Shown one piece after another: positions 33,501 through 60,773 of a stretch of 64,000 nucleotides of DNA. The stretch comes from Haliclona indistincta (Eukaryota; Porifera; Demospongiae; Haplosclerida; Chalinidae): NCBI GenBank assembly GCA_964017065.1, contig OZ024788.1:10022047-10086046 (forward strand), given 5' to 3'. Position 1 is the stretch's first letter, and the number at the start of each line of letters is the position of its first letter. A program made the position numbers and the translations under genes. The notes under the pieces were generated by a model. That model saw nothing but the letters and a program-made list of their open reading frames with translations. It did no database searches and was not told the DNA's origin.

Positions 33501-33658
33501 AGTATTTCTTGTTCATCTGCTTCTGTTAGATCAAGGAATGGTGATATCCCTCTCCAGTCGGAAATTGAAAGAGAAATCTTAGCCAAATGCTTCTCTGAAC
33601 ATGGCTTGTTTATGTCAACCGCTGGCGCAGCATCATCAGAGCCAGGAAGACCTGCCAT
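30531..33658 (-). CDS. NLR-D: intact Death-NACHT-LRR receptor
   Basis: Exon 1 33658-33307 and exon 2 33253-30531 with a 53-bp phase-1 intron; 1,024 residues, the shortest intact NLR here. Death domain at about 20-105, Walker A EGAPGGGKST, Walker B LFIFDGWDEFP, sensor VLITSRPVA, then the helical region and LRRs. Only one 60-residue LRR module is present (around 30900-31080), against two in C and F. The NACHT part is nearly identical to the other copies. The segment after DPIRFMSYDN (before LAVGYFIVSFL) is longer than in C and E and like that of F. The gene is divergent from ANK-D, with 223 bp between start codons. A longer open frame upstream of MAGLPGS overlaps the promoter and lacks support. 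The specificity of the LRRs is unknown. Confidence 0.93.
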
Positions 33659-33881
33659 AGCTGCAAAAATTGTCAACAAGTGTAAGTACCTAGGGCGGGG
33701 CTCGTGTGACACGCCCTTTAGTGTATTCCCGCTCGAGCCACGCCCTGCAGTTGTTGACTCTGAATTCAGATAGCTGCTCAACTTGTGTCGTGTGTGACTA
33801 GTGACTCATCTAGTGCAGTAGCATCACTCGTGGTACACAGCTGACTGCAGCAGCGCTGCTTTATTGGAAGCTTGCAGCCAT
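33659..33881. promoter_or_regulatory. divergent promoter between NLR-D and ANK-D
   Basis: 223 bp. GC box GGGCGGGG near 33694, CCACGCCCTGC near 33739, and a perfect TGACTCA at 33802-33808, all conserved in the C and F copies (the GC box is changed to GGGCGTGG in F). No clear TATA box. It would serve both genes. Confidence 0.65.
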
Positions 33882-48518
<14,637 letters not shown>

Positions 48519-48617
48519 GTGAGTTACTAGTGATGACATTTTTACAAAATCCACACCATAATAATGCTACAATGTGGGTGGGGCTTCACGTATATAAACT
48601 AGAGTCACTCAATTGTG

Positions 48618-49286
48618 ACCGCCCAAGAAGCCAAGAGATTGCTGAACAGACAGATGACAGTGGACTCTCCATTCTCAGCTTAGCTACCTTGCAAGGTCTC
48701 CTCTACACACTCTCTATAACACACTCTTGTGTCAGCAATGAATACACTATACAGGTAACCTGAAGATGGTTCAGTGGATTGTAGAGAACTTTGGTCATAT
48801 TGCTGACGGCAAGGGGAACCTACCGATACACTTTGCAGCAGCTGGAGGTAGACTCCCCACTCTCTCCCTCTCCTCCCCCCTCTCTCTCCCTCCCTCTCTC
48901 ACTCCTCCCTTCCCCTCTCTCCTTTCTCCCTCTCTCCCAGCCTCCCTCCCGCAATCACTCACTTGCTTTCTTACTTACCTATTCATTCAATCATTTATTT
49001 ATCTCTCTTCAGGGTCGATAAGCATTATCAAGTACTTTGTCCAGCAGTACACTAAATAGTACGCTAAGAAAAGGGAGAAATCTCAAACTGCCCCAGTCTA
49101 CTATGCTGCTCAAGATGGTCAGTTTCTTCAACCCTCTGTGTCACTTTAAAATTTTGTGTTGTAGGCAAGATCGATGTATTGAAATATCTAGTTGATGGGG
49201 TGGGCGTGGACCCTGTAGCTAAGGACCTGTCAGGAATGAGTACTATACATGCTGCCTCTATGGGTCACCAGCTAGAGGTGGTTAAG
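48618..49286 (+). pseudogene. second ankyrin copy, 5'-truncated, fused behind ANK-D
   Basis: Starts inside an exon-2 homologue (AGAAGCCAAGAGATTGC) just after ANK-D exon 14, then exon-3, -4 and -5 homologues (about 48762-48847, 49013-49114, 49165-49286) with the usual introns. Exon 3 lacks nine bases. In exon 4 a GAA codon has become TAG (near 49057), ending the frame at QQYTK. Exons 1 and 6 onward are absent. It continues into a 2OG-dioxygenase fragment. Together with NLR-E it appears to be the remains of another complete cassette that merged with the end of ANK-D. Confidence 0.8.
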
Positions 49287-49351
49287 GTAGGACACACCCA
49301 TGCACCCACTCACCCACCAAGTTCTCCAACTCTCTCTCTCTAACACATACT

Positions 49352-49911
49352 AGGGTTGAGCAAGTCGCAGAGTTTGGGAAACACTGGCTGGCATATTGAC
49401 GGTCACCAAGGGGCAGCCGGAGAGACTGCAGATGGATGGTACTAAGATGCCCATTGATAGGGTGTACTGTATGTCTAATGTACTACCGACACAAGTAACT
49501 GATCTACGCCTTGATCTCAACCCAGTTCGTCAGAAGGCACGCTCCAAGCTCATGACTCTGGATCAGTTTAATCTCCAGGACATTATCCAGAAAACTGTCG
49601 AAAAAGCCGAGGCAGATGCTCAAGAACATGGTGAAACCATTATCACCACAGCTGGTGAGAACTGCTTGTTTTACACAAACCCTTATGTTCTCCATCAGTC
49701 GCCAGTTAACAATTCTGACAAAATCGTTCGTAGAAGTTTCATTCGATTTTTGTATACAGTTGATGAGCGTGATCGTATTGGAGACACCGTTAGTCCTGTT
49801 ATCGGACCGTGCTATCCTTTCAAAATCAAGACAATCACTGATATTTTACAACTACCAAGTGACATACAAGTGTCTTATCAAACTGACGTAACAAAATATC
49901 CCATAATGTGA
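49352..49911 (+). pseudogene. 2OG-Fe(II) dioxygenase-like exon, frameshifted
   Basis: After a plausible acceptor (ACATACTAG) the sequence reads GNTGWHIDGHQGA, carrying the proximal H-X-D iron ligands. A 4-bp insertion (GCCG near 49417) then shifts the frame. In the other frame the domain continues as ERLQMDGTKMPIDRVYC, the distal NPYVLHQSPVNNS and RRSF (H-X12-R-X-S), and ends KYPIM at 49909-49911. The copy at 27175-27681 shows the unshifted join HQGAERLQ. The order H-X-D, roughly 100 residues, H, then R is that of 2-oxoglutarate-dependent dioxygenases. Upstream exons are missing, so this is a remnant. Confidence 0.65.
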
Positions 49912-50280
49912 TACTATGATTTATTTCAATTTGCTCCTTGTTGTGTAAATAACAAAATCAATCAGTGTTTTATTTATTTTGCAAATTAAAAAATTATCAC
50001 ATAATTCTAAGAGTTTACTACCTAAGAGTATGACTTATATGTATCCTGTTGGCGCATTTTTCTATGTGAATATCATTACAAAACAGTGAATATCATTAGC
50101 GTTGCAGCCAGTGAGTCAGTATAACCACTAATAATTCTGCTGAGCGAATTTGTTATGTGACCTAGTCACATGATTATGCCCAATGCCCTCTAACAGAGCA
50201 TATTCATGGAACGTTGCATATTCTTAGGTAATGAACTCTCGGCACTTTGTATCTATGTACCTAGCAATATACAATGTATT
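49912..50280. other. shared segment downstream of the 2OG fragment
   Basis: Matches 27682-28050. No coding potential. At its right end lies the uninterrupted site (AATATACAATGTATTTAC) into which elements inserted in the A and D cassettes. Confidence 0.6.
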
Positions 50281-51639
50281 TACAACCACACTCATGCTAA
50301 CGTGATCATTTTGACCTTTCATATTGACCTCTAAGATGCTGCACCGGATGCTGAAGCTTGTCATGCGTACTTTATTGTGCATGACATGTACAGTATATTA
50401 GATTGAAGAGGGATAGTGATGTGCTTGTATGATGCATGGTACTCGCCTTAACTAGGAGAAACTCCAATTGCAATGAGTGATGAATGATTCCATTGTTGTG
50501 ATGGCTGCATCATCATTACAGTAGTATGTCACTAGTATGTGTCAACACAATGTGTAGTTCGTTTCAGTATACATACCAGTATTTATCATAGCAAGATAGC
50601 TGTTCAAGATATGAAACAGAAACTGAGTGTATCAATATTATATGAATGTTGTTGTAAATACTACTGATTGATAAGCATGTTGAATTTAAGGAGAGTCCCG
50701 TCATACTATTAGTTCTGCTACTCAGGTCCAATTTAAAACTCTTATCGTGCCAACAATTACTGATCAGACTTCAAATCAATTAATTTATATCATTGAACTA
50801 AAGGACAATGATTGCTTTTCTGCTACAAGATGATTAAACTAGTCAGCGAAGTTGGCTATAACAGTAGCTCATCATCTTTAGTGAACATATGCATGCAGCT
50901 GCTCAGTGCTCATACGGTAAAACAAACTCAATAGAAGTAGTTATTCTAGTGTCTTCTCTTGCTTTTAAAGCCTTCAACAGCAACATAGGTCAACAATTGT
51001 ATAATTATGCGATATGAATGAGACTATAGCATCAATAAATGTGCCTCATGAAATATATCAATCTATAGTAGGTCGAAATTTGTGTCAGAGATGTTGATAT
51101 TTCTCTGCTACATAAGACTATGTGAAGTGGAGTGGTATTGTGTGTATAGTATAATACTATCTTACAGTACTTAAGAGATTGAGATGTGTAAGTGACTTGT
51201 TCACAGCTTGGTATTTAAGTGAGAGACCTAGCAGTGCCTGGATCAGCAGCTGTTATTATTCGTTCCACTGAGATTCAAATATATCAGAGTTATATTTTAT
51301 TGAATGCTTTCAAAGATGTACTGGTAAGTTTCTGAAAATCTCCTGTTCCATGCACGACCAAGTAATTCACCTCATGTAATAAGCTATGATGAAAGATATC
51401 TCAATCGATAGTATAGGCAGCTGAAAATTGTTCTAGTGCCTTAACGATGTTGATATCTCTCTGCTAAAGAAGATAAAAAATTCTATAGTTCTCAAAAATT
51501 GATGTTTAATGCATTTAAAAATATTTGAAACTGTCTGACAAAAAAATATTGTAGGTATTAATTGGTGGTATATTTCTCAATGAATGTGTGTTGTATACAA
51601 GCTACTTATAAGCACATAAAAATAAATGATCATCACAAT
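50281..51639. other. 3' flank of NLR-E with decayed LRRs
   Basis: Shared cassette flank. Minus-strand LRR remnants lie at about 51060-51330. This copy lacks the insertions seen in the A and D cassettes and serves as the empty-site reference. Confidence 0.65.
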
Positions 51640-54600
51640 TTAAAATCTATGAAACTCAATGTCAATAGGAGGTAATCCCCACTCTTTTCTTGCTCTTTGC
51701 AAATTACCAACGGCAATATTAACAGCCCGGCTGTAGGTAACACACATTTTTTTCAATGCAGTGTTATACTTGAGTGCGTCAAGAATGAAGTAAATTCGAC
51801 TAATATAAGCATGCGAGATATCAATTGTTAGTAGAGATTGATTTGATTTCAGTGTCTTTGCAATGAGTTCGGCATCATCTTTCGAAATGTCTCTACCATG
51901 GAGGACTAAGTGAAGTAGGGTGGTGTTGCATTTAAGTGCAGAGAAGATGAGTGAGATAATACGATTTTCTGTTAGAGTGTCTTTATTGCATGACAGATCA
52001 AGATGTGCAAGTGACTTGTTCACTTGAAGCATTTCAGTAAGAGACCTAGCAGTGTCTGGATCAGTAGCTGTTAGAGTTGTCATACCAAGATTTAAGTAGA
52101 CCAGAGTGCTATTGTGTTGAAGGCTCTCAAAGATACATTGAGCTCCCAAGTCTGAAAACTTGTAGTTTCCTGAAAGATTTAAATGTGTAAGTGAATTGTT
52201 TTCTTGAAGCATGGTTGAGAGTAACCTAGCAGTGTCCAGATTTGTAACTGTTATATCACAATTGGTTAGATCCAGTTTTACCAGAGTTGTATTATGCTGA
52301 AGACCTTTAAAAACACAATAAGCCCCAAAGTCAGAGAAATTCTTTAAATTTGCAAGATTTAGATGTGTAAGTGATCTGTTCTCCTGGAGTATTTTAACAA
52401 GACTCTGAGCTGTGTCTGCTGTTACATCAGTATCGTGTAGATTTAAGTTCACCAGAGTAGTAGTAGTGTAGTCTTGAAGGTGTGTAATAATGCTGCATAC
52501 ATCTACCTCTGAAAGTGAAGATAGATCAAGTTGTTTAATTCTAAGTGGCTTGTAATAAACACATTTAATTTCAGTCATAGCAATGGAATATGAGCGGACA
52601 GACCCATTTACACTGACTTTGGACACAATTTTTGAATGCAGCATTTCAGCTATGAAATCTTGTAAAGCACTCAGATTATTAATATTTTGTAATGTTAGTT
52701 CACTGATTAAAGAACAACTTTTGAGGTATGACGCTATATACTTCAATCCTGTAATAGATGGCTTATACAACCACAACACCAATTTTTCTGAAAAATAACC
52801 AGTTGATGTTGGCACTTCTTCGCCGAAAGGGTTCTTTGAGAGTTCGTTTAGCAGTAGTCTTAAACAACGGTCTTCAATAGGATTGTCCATTGTAAGATAT
52901 AAAGTAGGTGTATTAGCAGTAGATGTGTACAGGAATGAGACAATGAAATAGCCAACTGCAACAAAATCAACCGGAAGACTTTCAGCAGGGATTCTATCGC
53001 ACATAAACTTATTAGGATCAACTAGCTGAGTTAGAGATGGCTGCTTTGCTTCGAAAAAGCAGTGAAGTATAGGTAAAAATTCTTTAAGGCCAGACATACT
53101 ACTATGATATGAAGATATGAATTGTTGTATTTCTGGATTATCTAATTTTGTGAAGCCACAATAGTACTGAAGTACGGCTTGAAAACGAGGACTTCCAAAC
53201 ATTTTCTTAAATACTCTGATCTGTTCACTAGCGTCCATCTGTGAAATATGGTAAGCAGCAAGAAGCTCTTGAACTGAGAGATGAAGAAAGTTGTATGAAA
53301 GTGATTTACTACAAAGTGCGAGCCCTTCAGTTGCTTGAAGAAGCCCTAAAGATGGAAGATTGATGTCAGATGTTAGCAAGTCTTCTAAATAAAAAATGAT
53401 TCTTTCTTGCATGACACCATTATATGCTAATAAGCAAAGGTTATTTAGTTTAGACTTAAGACCATCAGGAAGATCATTTAATGATGAAATCACTGGTAAA
53501 ATAGTGTCAGGTTCATGAGTTTCTTGTTCTCGGACTATGCAGCAGAGTACAAGATCACAGAATAGTTCATGGTGTGTGGTAGGTAGAGCACCCTTCATTG
53601 TCAGGAATATGTGCACCAGCATTGCTGAATGGAGAGGTATATAGCAGTAACCTTCTATAACTGGGTGCTCTTCAAGATGCTGGACAAGTTGCTGGATTTG
53701 AGTTCTGTTGCCATCCAAAGCTTTCTCAATGAACTCACGGATCTGTTTGTGAGTAAAACCAAGTATTTCCACTCGTTGATCAGCAATGTGGAGAAGGTTT
53801 CCAGTGGCAACTGGTCGAGAGGTTATTAGTACAGTACTTTGATGAAGAGAGAGCTTGTGCGGCTGTTGAATTATAGTGGAGACAAGCGAGCTTTTCATCC
53901 TATTTGGTGGAAATTCATCCCATCCATCGAAAATGAACAAAACATTCATTCCATCATTAGCTTGTAGTTGAAAAGCGGTGCTTTGAGACATTTCTGTATT
54001 ACGAGCTGGTATAATGTCAGCTAAGGTGCTAGCATTCTGGATCGTTTCGTCGCGCAAGTAAGCAAGTATTACTAAATCAAATTTCGCTAACCAGGAAGCA
54101 CCTTGTGCCCATTGGTGGCAGATGTGGAGAACAAATGTGCTCTTTCCTCCTCCTGGGGCTCCTTCAATAAGACATACTCTACCTGGTGGTGGTGGTGGTA
54201 GCACAACTAGTGGTTGAGGTGATCGTGGTGTAAGAGGGAAGAGGTCAACTAAGTCAATAGATTCCTTATGACTAAGAATTGTTTCAATCTTTCCTTGCTG
54301 TGCTAGTCTGATCATTTCCTCCTCTGGTCCTCCACGTCGTATCTCTTCATTTTTAATCATTGCTATTCGTATAAACTCACATCGTGGGAGGTGGGCCCAA
54401 TGTTGGGAGGTATGGCTTTGGGACATAGACGTATACATTTCCTTGAGGTAAGACGTATAAGTGGTGAGTGGATTATGAGGAGATTGTTTTGGTGAACAAT
54501 CTGAGAAATTGAGACATTGTATATCGATCATACACTCATGAAGCTAGCTATCTCACCTCCTTCATCTGATGAGCTGCTATCAGACTCTGTCAGCAGTTTA

Positions 54601-54878
54601 TGAACTTGCTCTACAAGATCAGACATTTCACATCCATTGAACGCTCGACACAATCTCTTGTACGTGGCCTTCGTTCCTCGTTTTTCCTTCCACAGTCTCA
54701 GCATTTCTGTCTTTTGCAAGCGTACAGAATGTGGCGCCGATCCTAGAATTTCCTGGTCCTCTGCTTTTGTTAGACCAAGGAATGGTGATATCTCTCTCCA
54801 TTCTGTAATCCAACGTGATATTTTAGCCAAATGCTGATCACTACAAGTCTTGTTCATAGTGCCAACGGCTGCTGTCAC
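51640..54878 (-). CDS. NLR-E: intact Death-NACHT-LRR receptor with a replaced 5' end
   Basis: Exon 1 54878-54557, exon 2 54500-51640, 56-bp phase-1 intron; 1,060 residues. The Death domain (LAKISRWITEWREISPFLGL), Walker A EGAPGGGKST, Walker B LFIFDGWDEFP, sensor VLITSRPVA and LRRs are all intact, with one 60-residue module. The conserved first residues (MAGLPGSDD) are absent. The frame starts MTAAVGTMNKTCS, and the sequence upstream of the break (at GTTCAT, about 54857-54862) is the 3' end of another decayed NLR, repeated at 55893-56125. The divergent promoter and ANK partner are therefore lost. A TTATAAAA box about 42 bp upstream of the ATG could act as a substitute promoter. Expression is uncertain even though the coding sequence is whole. 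Confidence 0.85.
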
Positions 54879-55090
54879 CTTTAGTTGTAGAAAATCGAGC
54901 CCTTAGAGGAAGTTTCACAGTTTTATAAGGCAGTTAATTATTTCCTTTTACTCTCAAACACTGTCCATATAAGGAGGAAGCTTTGCTATTTTTGATCGCA
55001 CTAAGAATACGACAGATTCCTTTTTTCACTGAGACTAATATCAAGTGACTGTAGAGTTTGGTTAGCATCAACAACACATTTTGCAATTTC
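54862..55090. repeat. direct repeat, left copy, at the NLR-E start
   Basis: Matches 55893-56125 (both begin CATAGTGCCAACGGCTGCTG). On the minus strand it encodes the end of an LRR region in a decayed NLR, then non-coding sequence with TTATAAAA. Confidence 0.75.
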
Positions 55091-56210
55091 ATCTAATATA
55101 TCCGTACCACATAGGTTTAAGTGAAGTAGAGCAGTGTTTTGTTGAAGCCCTCTAAATATACATGAGAATACATCAAAACTTCATGTAATGGAGCCAGTAG
55201 GTGTAGGATACTCACATGTGATACTTGAGAGGTCTAGATGAGTGAGCAAATTGTTCAATTCAAGCAGTTTAGCAAGAGAAATTGCGTCAGTACATAATTA
55301 TTTGTAATACATATTCCGCATAGATTTAAGTTGACCAAAGTAGTATTGCAATGAAGTCCTTGTAAAAAACACAGCAACCTCCTGATTTTAAGCTTGTGTT
55401 ATTCTTCTGGCAGATCTATTGACTTGGTCACTTGAAGCATTTTAGCGAGAAAACTAGCAGTGCCTAGATCAGCACAATTTAAACCTGCATTGTCTAAACT
55501 TAAACTGACTAGCTTTTTATTGTACTAAAGATGTACCTATAGTACTTTCATTTAGAAAAGTGTTATTCCATGAAAATTAAGATGTGTAAGTGATTTATTT
55601 ACTTGAATGTACCATATCACTGAGAGCAGAGACATTTTGTTTTGTATGTTTCAATTCCATGCTACAAAGACTGAGTTTAGTAAGAGAAGAATTTGTCTGT
55701 AATGCTTCTGCAATATGTAATATCTTCATCAGCCTGCATGCTACCTTCAAATAACTTAAGTTCACTGAGTACATAAGATTGCTCAAGAAGAGATGCCATA
55801 AGCTTTGCTCATGTTCAGTACTGAACAGAAAACTTAACTGCAGTGTCATGCAGTTTCTCTGACCCTAACAAAGTACTATAGCTGTGGGTTCATAGTGCCA
55901 ACGGCTGCTGTCACCTTCAGTTGTAGAAAATCGAGCCCTTAGAGGAAGTTTCACAGTTTTTATAAGGCAGTTAATTATTTCCTCTCACACTCAAACACTG
56001 TCCATATAAGGAGAAACCTCTGCTATTTTTGATTGCACTAAGAATACCACAGATTCCTTTGTCACTGAGAGGAAGATTACTAATATCAAGTGACTATAGA
56101 GTTTGGTTAGCTATTTTAGTGCATCAACAACACTGTATCCAACAGGATACAGTCATACAGAGCTGACTAATACTAGGGGTTCACTGTATATTGTGCAGTT
56201 CGAAAAAAGC
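54960..56210 (-). pseudogene. decayed NLR of a divergent type (LRR part only)
   Basis: Minus-strand LRR-like stretches such as GLQQNTALLHLNLCGTDI (near 55110-55165), AEALQTNSSLTKLSLCSMEL (near 55690) and LDISNLPLSDKGICGILSAI (near 56060) are separated by stops and frame changes. The repeats have the same 28-residue period as the intact genes but different sequence. No NACHT or Death part is left. Parts are repeated at 12575-12760 and 14344-14613. Confidence 0.7.
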
Positions 56211-57069
56211 CGAACACATAATGGTTCTGTAGCATTTTACTGAGAGCAGAGGCATTTTGTTGCGTTTGTTTCAATTCTATGCCCTCTTATGAAGTTAACA
56301 ACATGACTTCGAATATTTTATCATTGAAATAAGGACAATGATAGCTACAAGATATAACACATATAACAGTCAGTGAAGTTGGCTATAATAGTAGCTCATC
56401 ATCTTTAGTGAACATGCATGCAGCTGCTCAGTGCTCATAGTATTTTTTCAACACAAATTCAATAGTAGTAATTACTCTAGTGTCTTCTCTTGCTTTTAAC
56501 AGCAACATAAGTCAACAATTGTATAACTATGCATTATAAATGAGACTATAGCATCAATAAATGTGCCTCACCTAAGCTCATGAAAGATATCAATCGATAG
56601 TAGGCAGAAATTTGTGTCCGCAATGTTGATATTTCTCTGCTACATAAGACTATGTGAAGCAGAGTGGTATTGTGTGTATAGTATAATACTATCTTTACAG
56701 TACATAAGAGATTGAGATGTGTAAGTGACTTGTTCACAGCTTGAAGTATTTAAGTGAGAGACCTAGCAGTGCCTGGATCAGCAGCTGTTATATTTGTTCC
56801 ACTGAGGTTCAAACAATCAGAGTTATATTTTGTTGATTGCTTTCAAAGATGTACCGGTATGAAATCTCCTGTTCCATGCACGACCAATTAATGCACCTCA
56901 CGTAAGCTTATGACAGATATCGATTAATAGTAGGCAGCTGAAACTTGTTCTAGTGTCTTAGCGATATCGATGTTGATGTTTCTAAATTCCATAGCTGTCA
57001 CAAAAATACATTTCTCAATGAATGTGTGTTGTATATACAAGCTACATATAAGAACATACAAATAAATGA
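56211..57069. other. 3' flank of NLR-F with decayed LRRs
   Basis: Shared cassette flank. A minus-strand remnant (MNKSLTHLNLLCTVKIVLYY and NTTLLHIVLCSREIS, 56600-56737) is the best-preserved copy of the LRR relic that follows every NLR in the array. Confidence 0.65.
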
Positions 57070-60000
57070 TCATATTTTAAACTCAATGTCAATAGGAGGT
57101 AATCCGCTCTCCTTTCTCGCTTTATGCAAATCACTAACGGCAACATCAACGGCCCGGTTGTAAGTAATATATATTTTTTTCAATGCGGTGTTAAACTTGA
57201 GTTCGCCAAGAATGATATCAACCCGACTAATATAAGCACGTGAGATATCAATTGTTAGTAGTGACTTATTTGATTTCAGTGTTTTTGCAATGCGTTCAGC
57301 ATCATCTTTCAAAATTTGTCTACCACGGAGGACTAAGTGAAGTAGAGTTGTGTTGTGTTCGAGTGCAGAAAAGATAAGTGAGATAATATGATTTTCTGGT
57401 ACTGTGTCTCTACATGACAGGTCAAGATGTGTAAGTGAATTGTTCACTTGAAGCATTTCAGTGAGAGACCTAGCAGTGTCTGGATCAGTAGCTGTTATAG
57501 TTGTCATACTAAGATTTAAGTAGACCAGAGTGCTATTGTGTTGAAGGCTTTCAAAGATACATTGAGCTCCCAAGTCTGAAAACCAGTTGTTTCCTGAAAG
57601 ATTTAGTTGTCTAAGTGACTTGTTCACTTGAAGCATTTCAGTGAGAGACCTAGCAGTGTCTGAATCAGTGGCTGTTATAGTTGTCATACTAAGATTTAAG
57701 TAGACCAGAGTGCTATTGTGTTGAAGGCTCTCAAAGATACATTGAGCTCCTGAATCTGAAAAATTGTTGTTTCCTGAAAGATTTAAATGTGTAAGTGAAT
57801 TATTGTTGTCTCGAAGCATAGTTGAGAGCAGCCTAGCAGTGCCCAGATTTGTAACTGTTATATCACAATTGGTTAGATTCAGTTTTATCAGAGAAGTATT
57901 ATGTTGAAGACCTTTAAAAATACAATAAGCCCCAAAGTCAGAGAAGTTATTTAAATTTTCAAAATTTAGATGTGTAAGTGATCTGTTCACCTGGAGTATT
58001 TTAACAAGACTCTGAGCTGTGTCTGCTGTTATATCAGTATTGCTTAGATTAAGGTTCACCAGAGTAGTAGTAGAGTAGTGTTGCAGGTGTTCAAAAATGC
58101 CGCACACTTCTACCTCTAAAAGTGAAGATAGATCAAGTTCAGTAAGTGGCTTGTAATAAACACATTTGATTTTAACTATAGCAGAGAATTTGAGCGACGA
58201 TGCATTTTTTATACTGAGTTTGGTCACAATTTTTATATGCAGCATTTCAGCTATGAAATCTTGTAAAGCACTCCACGTATCAACAGTCTTTAATGCCAGT
58301 CCATTGATTAAAGGAAATCTTTTGAGGTATGACACTATATACTTCAATCCTTTAATAGATGGATTACACAACTGCAACACCAACTTTTCTGAAAAAGCAC
58401 CAACTGATGTTGGCATTTCTCCACCAAAAGGGTTCTTTGAGATTTCATTTAGCAATAGTCTTAAACAATGATCATCCAAGGGTTGATCTATTCTAAGATA
58501 TAAAGTAGGTGTACTATTAGTGTTAGACTCTTGTTCACATGAAAACAGGAAGGAAACAATGAAATATCCAACTGCAAGAAGATCAACTGGAGTCAGTTCC
58601 AAGTCATAGAAAGGATGAGAGTTAAAGTGACCGTAGGACATAAACCTAATCGGATCAACAAGCTGGGTTAGAGATGGCTGCTTTGCTTCGAAAAAGCAGT
58701 GAAGTATTGGTAATAAGTCATGAAGACGAGACATACTACGATGATATGAAGATATGAATTGTTGTATTTCTGGATTGTCTAATTTTGTGAAGCCACAATA
58801 GTACTGAAGCACAGCTTGAAAACGAGGACTTCCAAACATGTTCTTAAATACTCTGATCTGTTCACTAGAGTCCATCTGTGAAATATGGTAAGCAGCAAGA
58901 AGCTCTTGAACAGAGAGATGAAGAAAGTTGTATGAAAGTGATTTACTGCAAAGTGCGAGCCCTTCAGTTGCTTGAAGGAGCCCTAAAGATGGAAGATTGA
59001 TGTCAGATGTTAGCAAGTCTTCTAAACAAAAAATGATTTTTTCTTGCATGACACCATTATATGCTAATAGGCAAAGGTTACTTAGTTTAGACTTGAGATC
59101 ATCAGGAAGATCATTCAATGAGGACATCACTGGTAAAATTGTGTCAGGTTCATGAGTTTCTTGCTCTCGGACTATGCAGCAGAGTACAAGAGAACAGAAT
59201 AGTTCATGGCGTGTGGTAGGTAGAGCTCCCTTCATTGTCAGGAATATGTGCACCAGTATTGCTGAATGGAGAGGAATATAGCAGTAACCTTCTATAACCG
59301 GGTGCTCTTCAAGATGCTGAGCAAGTTTCTGGATTTGAGTTCTGTTGCCATCCAAGGCTTGCTCAATGAACTCATGGATCTGTTCGTGGGTAAAACCAAG
59401 TATTTCCACTCGTCGATCAGCTATGTGGAGAAGGTTTCCTGTGGCTACTGGTCGAGAGGTGATTAGTACAGTACTTTGATGAAGAGAGAGCTTGTGTGGC
59501 TGTCGAAGTATAGTGGAGACAAGTGAGCTTTTCATCTTATTTGGTGGAAATTCATCCCATCCATCGAAAATGAACAAAGCATTCATTCCATCATTAGCTT
59601 GTAGTTGAGAAGTGGTGCTTTGAGACATTTCTGTATTACGAGCTGGTATAATGTCAGCTAAGGTGCTAGCATTCTGGACGGCTTCGTCACGCAAGTAAGC
59701 AAGTATAACCACATCAAATTGTGCTAACCAGGAGGCACCTTGTGCCCATTGGTGGCAGATGTGGAGAACAAATGTGCTCTTTCCTCCTCTTGGGGCTCCT
59801 TCAATAAGACATACTCTACCTGGTGGTGGTGGTGGTAGCACAACTAGTGGTTGAGGTGATCGTGGTAGAAGAGGGAAGAGGTCATCTAAGTCAATAGATT
59901 CCTTATGACTAAGAATTGTTTCAATCTTTCCTTGCTGTGCCAGTCTGATCATTTCCTCCTCTGGTCCTCCACGTCGTAACTGTTCATCTTTAATCATTGC

Positions 60001-60545
60001 TAGTTGTATGAAGTCACATCGTGGGAGGTGGGCCCAATGTTGGGAGGTGTGGCTTTGGGACATACATGTAGACGTGTACAGTTCCTTGAGGTAGGATGCA
60101 TAAGAGGTGAGTGGATTATGAGGAGATTGTTTGAGTGAGCAATCTGAGAAATTAAGACATAGTATATCGATCATACACTCAAGACACTAGCTAACTCACC
60201 TCCTTCATCTGATGAGCTGCTATCAGACTCTGTCAGCAGTTTTTGAACTTGCTCTACAAGATCAGACATTTCACATTCATTGAACGCTCGACACAATCTC
60301 TTGTACGTGGCCTTTATTCCTCGTTTTTCTTTCCACAGCCTCAGCATTTCTGTCTTTTGCAAGCGTACAGAATGTGGCGCCGATCCTAGAATTTCTTGGT
60401 CCTCTGCTTTTGTTAGACCAAGAAATGGTGATATCTCTCTCCATTCTGTAATCCAACGAGATATTTTAGCCAAATGCTTCTCTGAACATGGCTTGTTCAT
60501 GTCAACCTCTGGCGCTGCATCATCAGAGCCAGGAAGACCTGCCAT
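57070..60545 (-). CDS. NLR-F: intact Death-NACHT-LRR receptor
   Basis: Exon 1 60545-60200, exon 2 60143-57070, 56-bp phase-1 intron; 1,139 residues, the longest here. Death domain about 20-105, Walker A at about 229-239 reading EGAPRGGKST (Arg replaces the Gly of the other copies, still a valid P-loop), Walker B FIFDGWDEFP near 305-315, sensor VLITSRPVA near 340, then helices and LRRs with two 60-residue modules (57440-57780). The Death exon resembles that of NLR-E (ISRWITEWREISPFLGL) more than C and D (ISLSISDWRGISPFLDL), so two Death subtypes exist in the array. An upstream in-frame ATG (60566) is possible, but MAGLPGS is the conserved start. Divergent from ANK-F with 228 bp between start codons. 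Confidence 0.93.
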
Positions 60546-60773
60546 AGCTGCAAAAATTGACAACAAGTTCTAGTACCTAGGGCGTGGCTCGTGTGACACG
60601 CGCGCCCTTTAGTGTATTCCCGCTCCAGCCACGCCCTGCAGTTGTTGACTCTGAATTTCAGATAGCTGCTCAACTTGTGTCGTGTGTGACTAGTGACTCA
60701 TTTAGTGCAGTAGCATCACTCGTGATACACAGCTGACTACAGCAGCGCTCCATTATTGGAAGATTGTAGCCAT
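60546..60773. promoter_or_regulatory. divergent promoter between NLR-F and ANK-F
   Basis: 228 bp, closely similar to the C and D copies. TGACTCA at 60694-60700 and a CCACGCCC box near 60628 are kept. The GC box reads GGGCGTGG. No TATA box. Confidence 0.65.
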
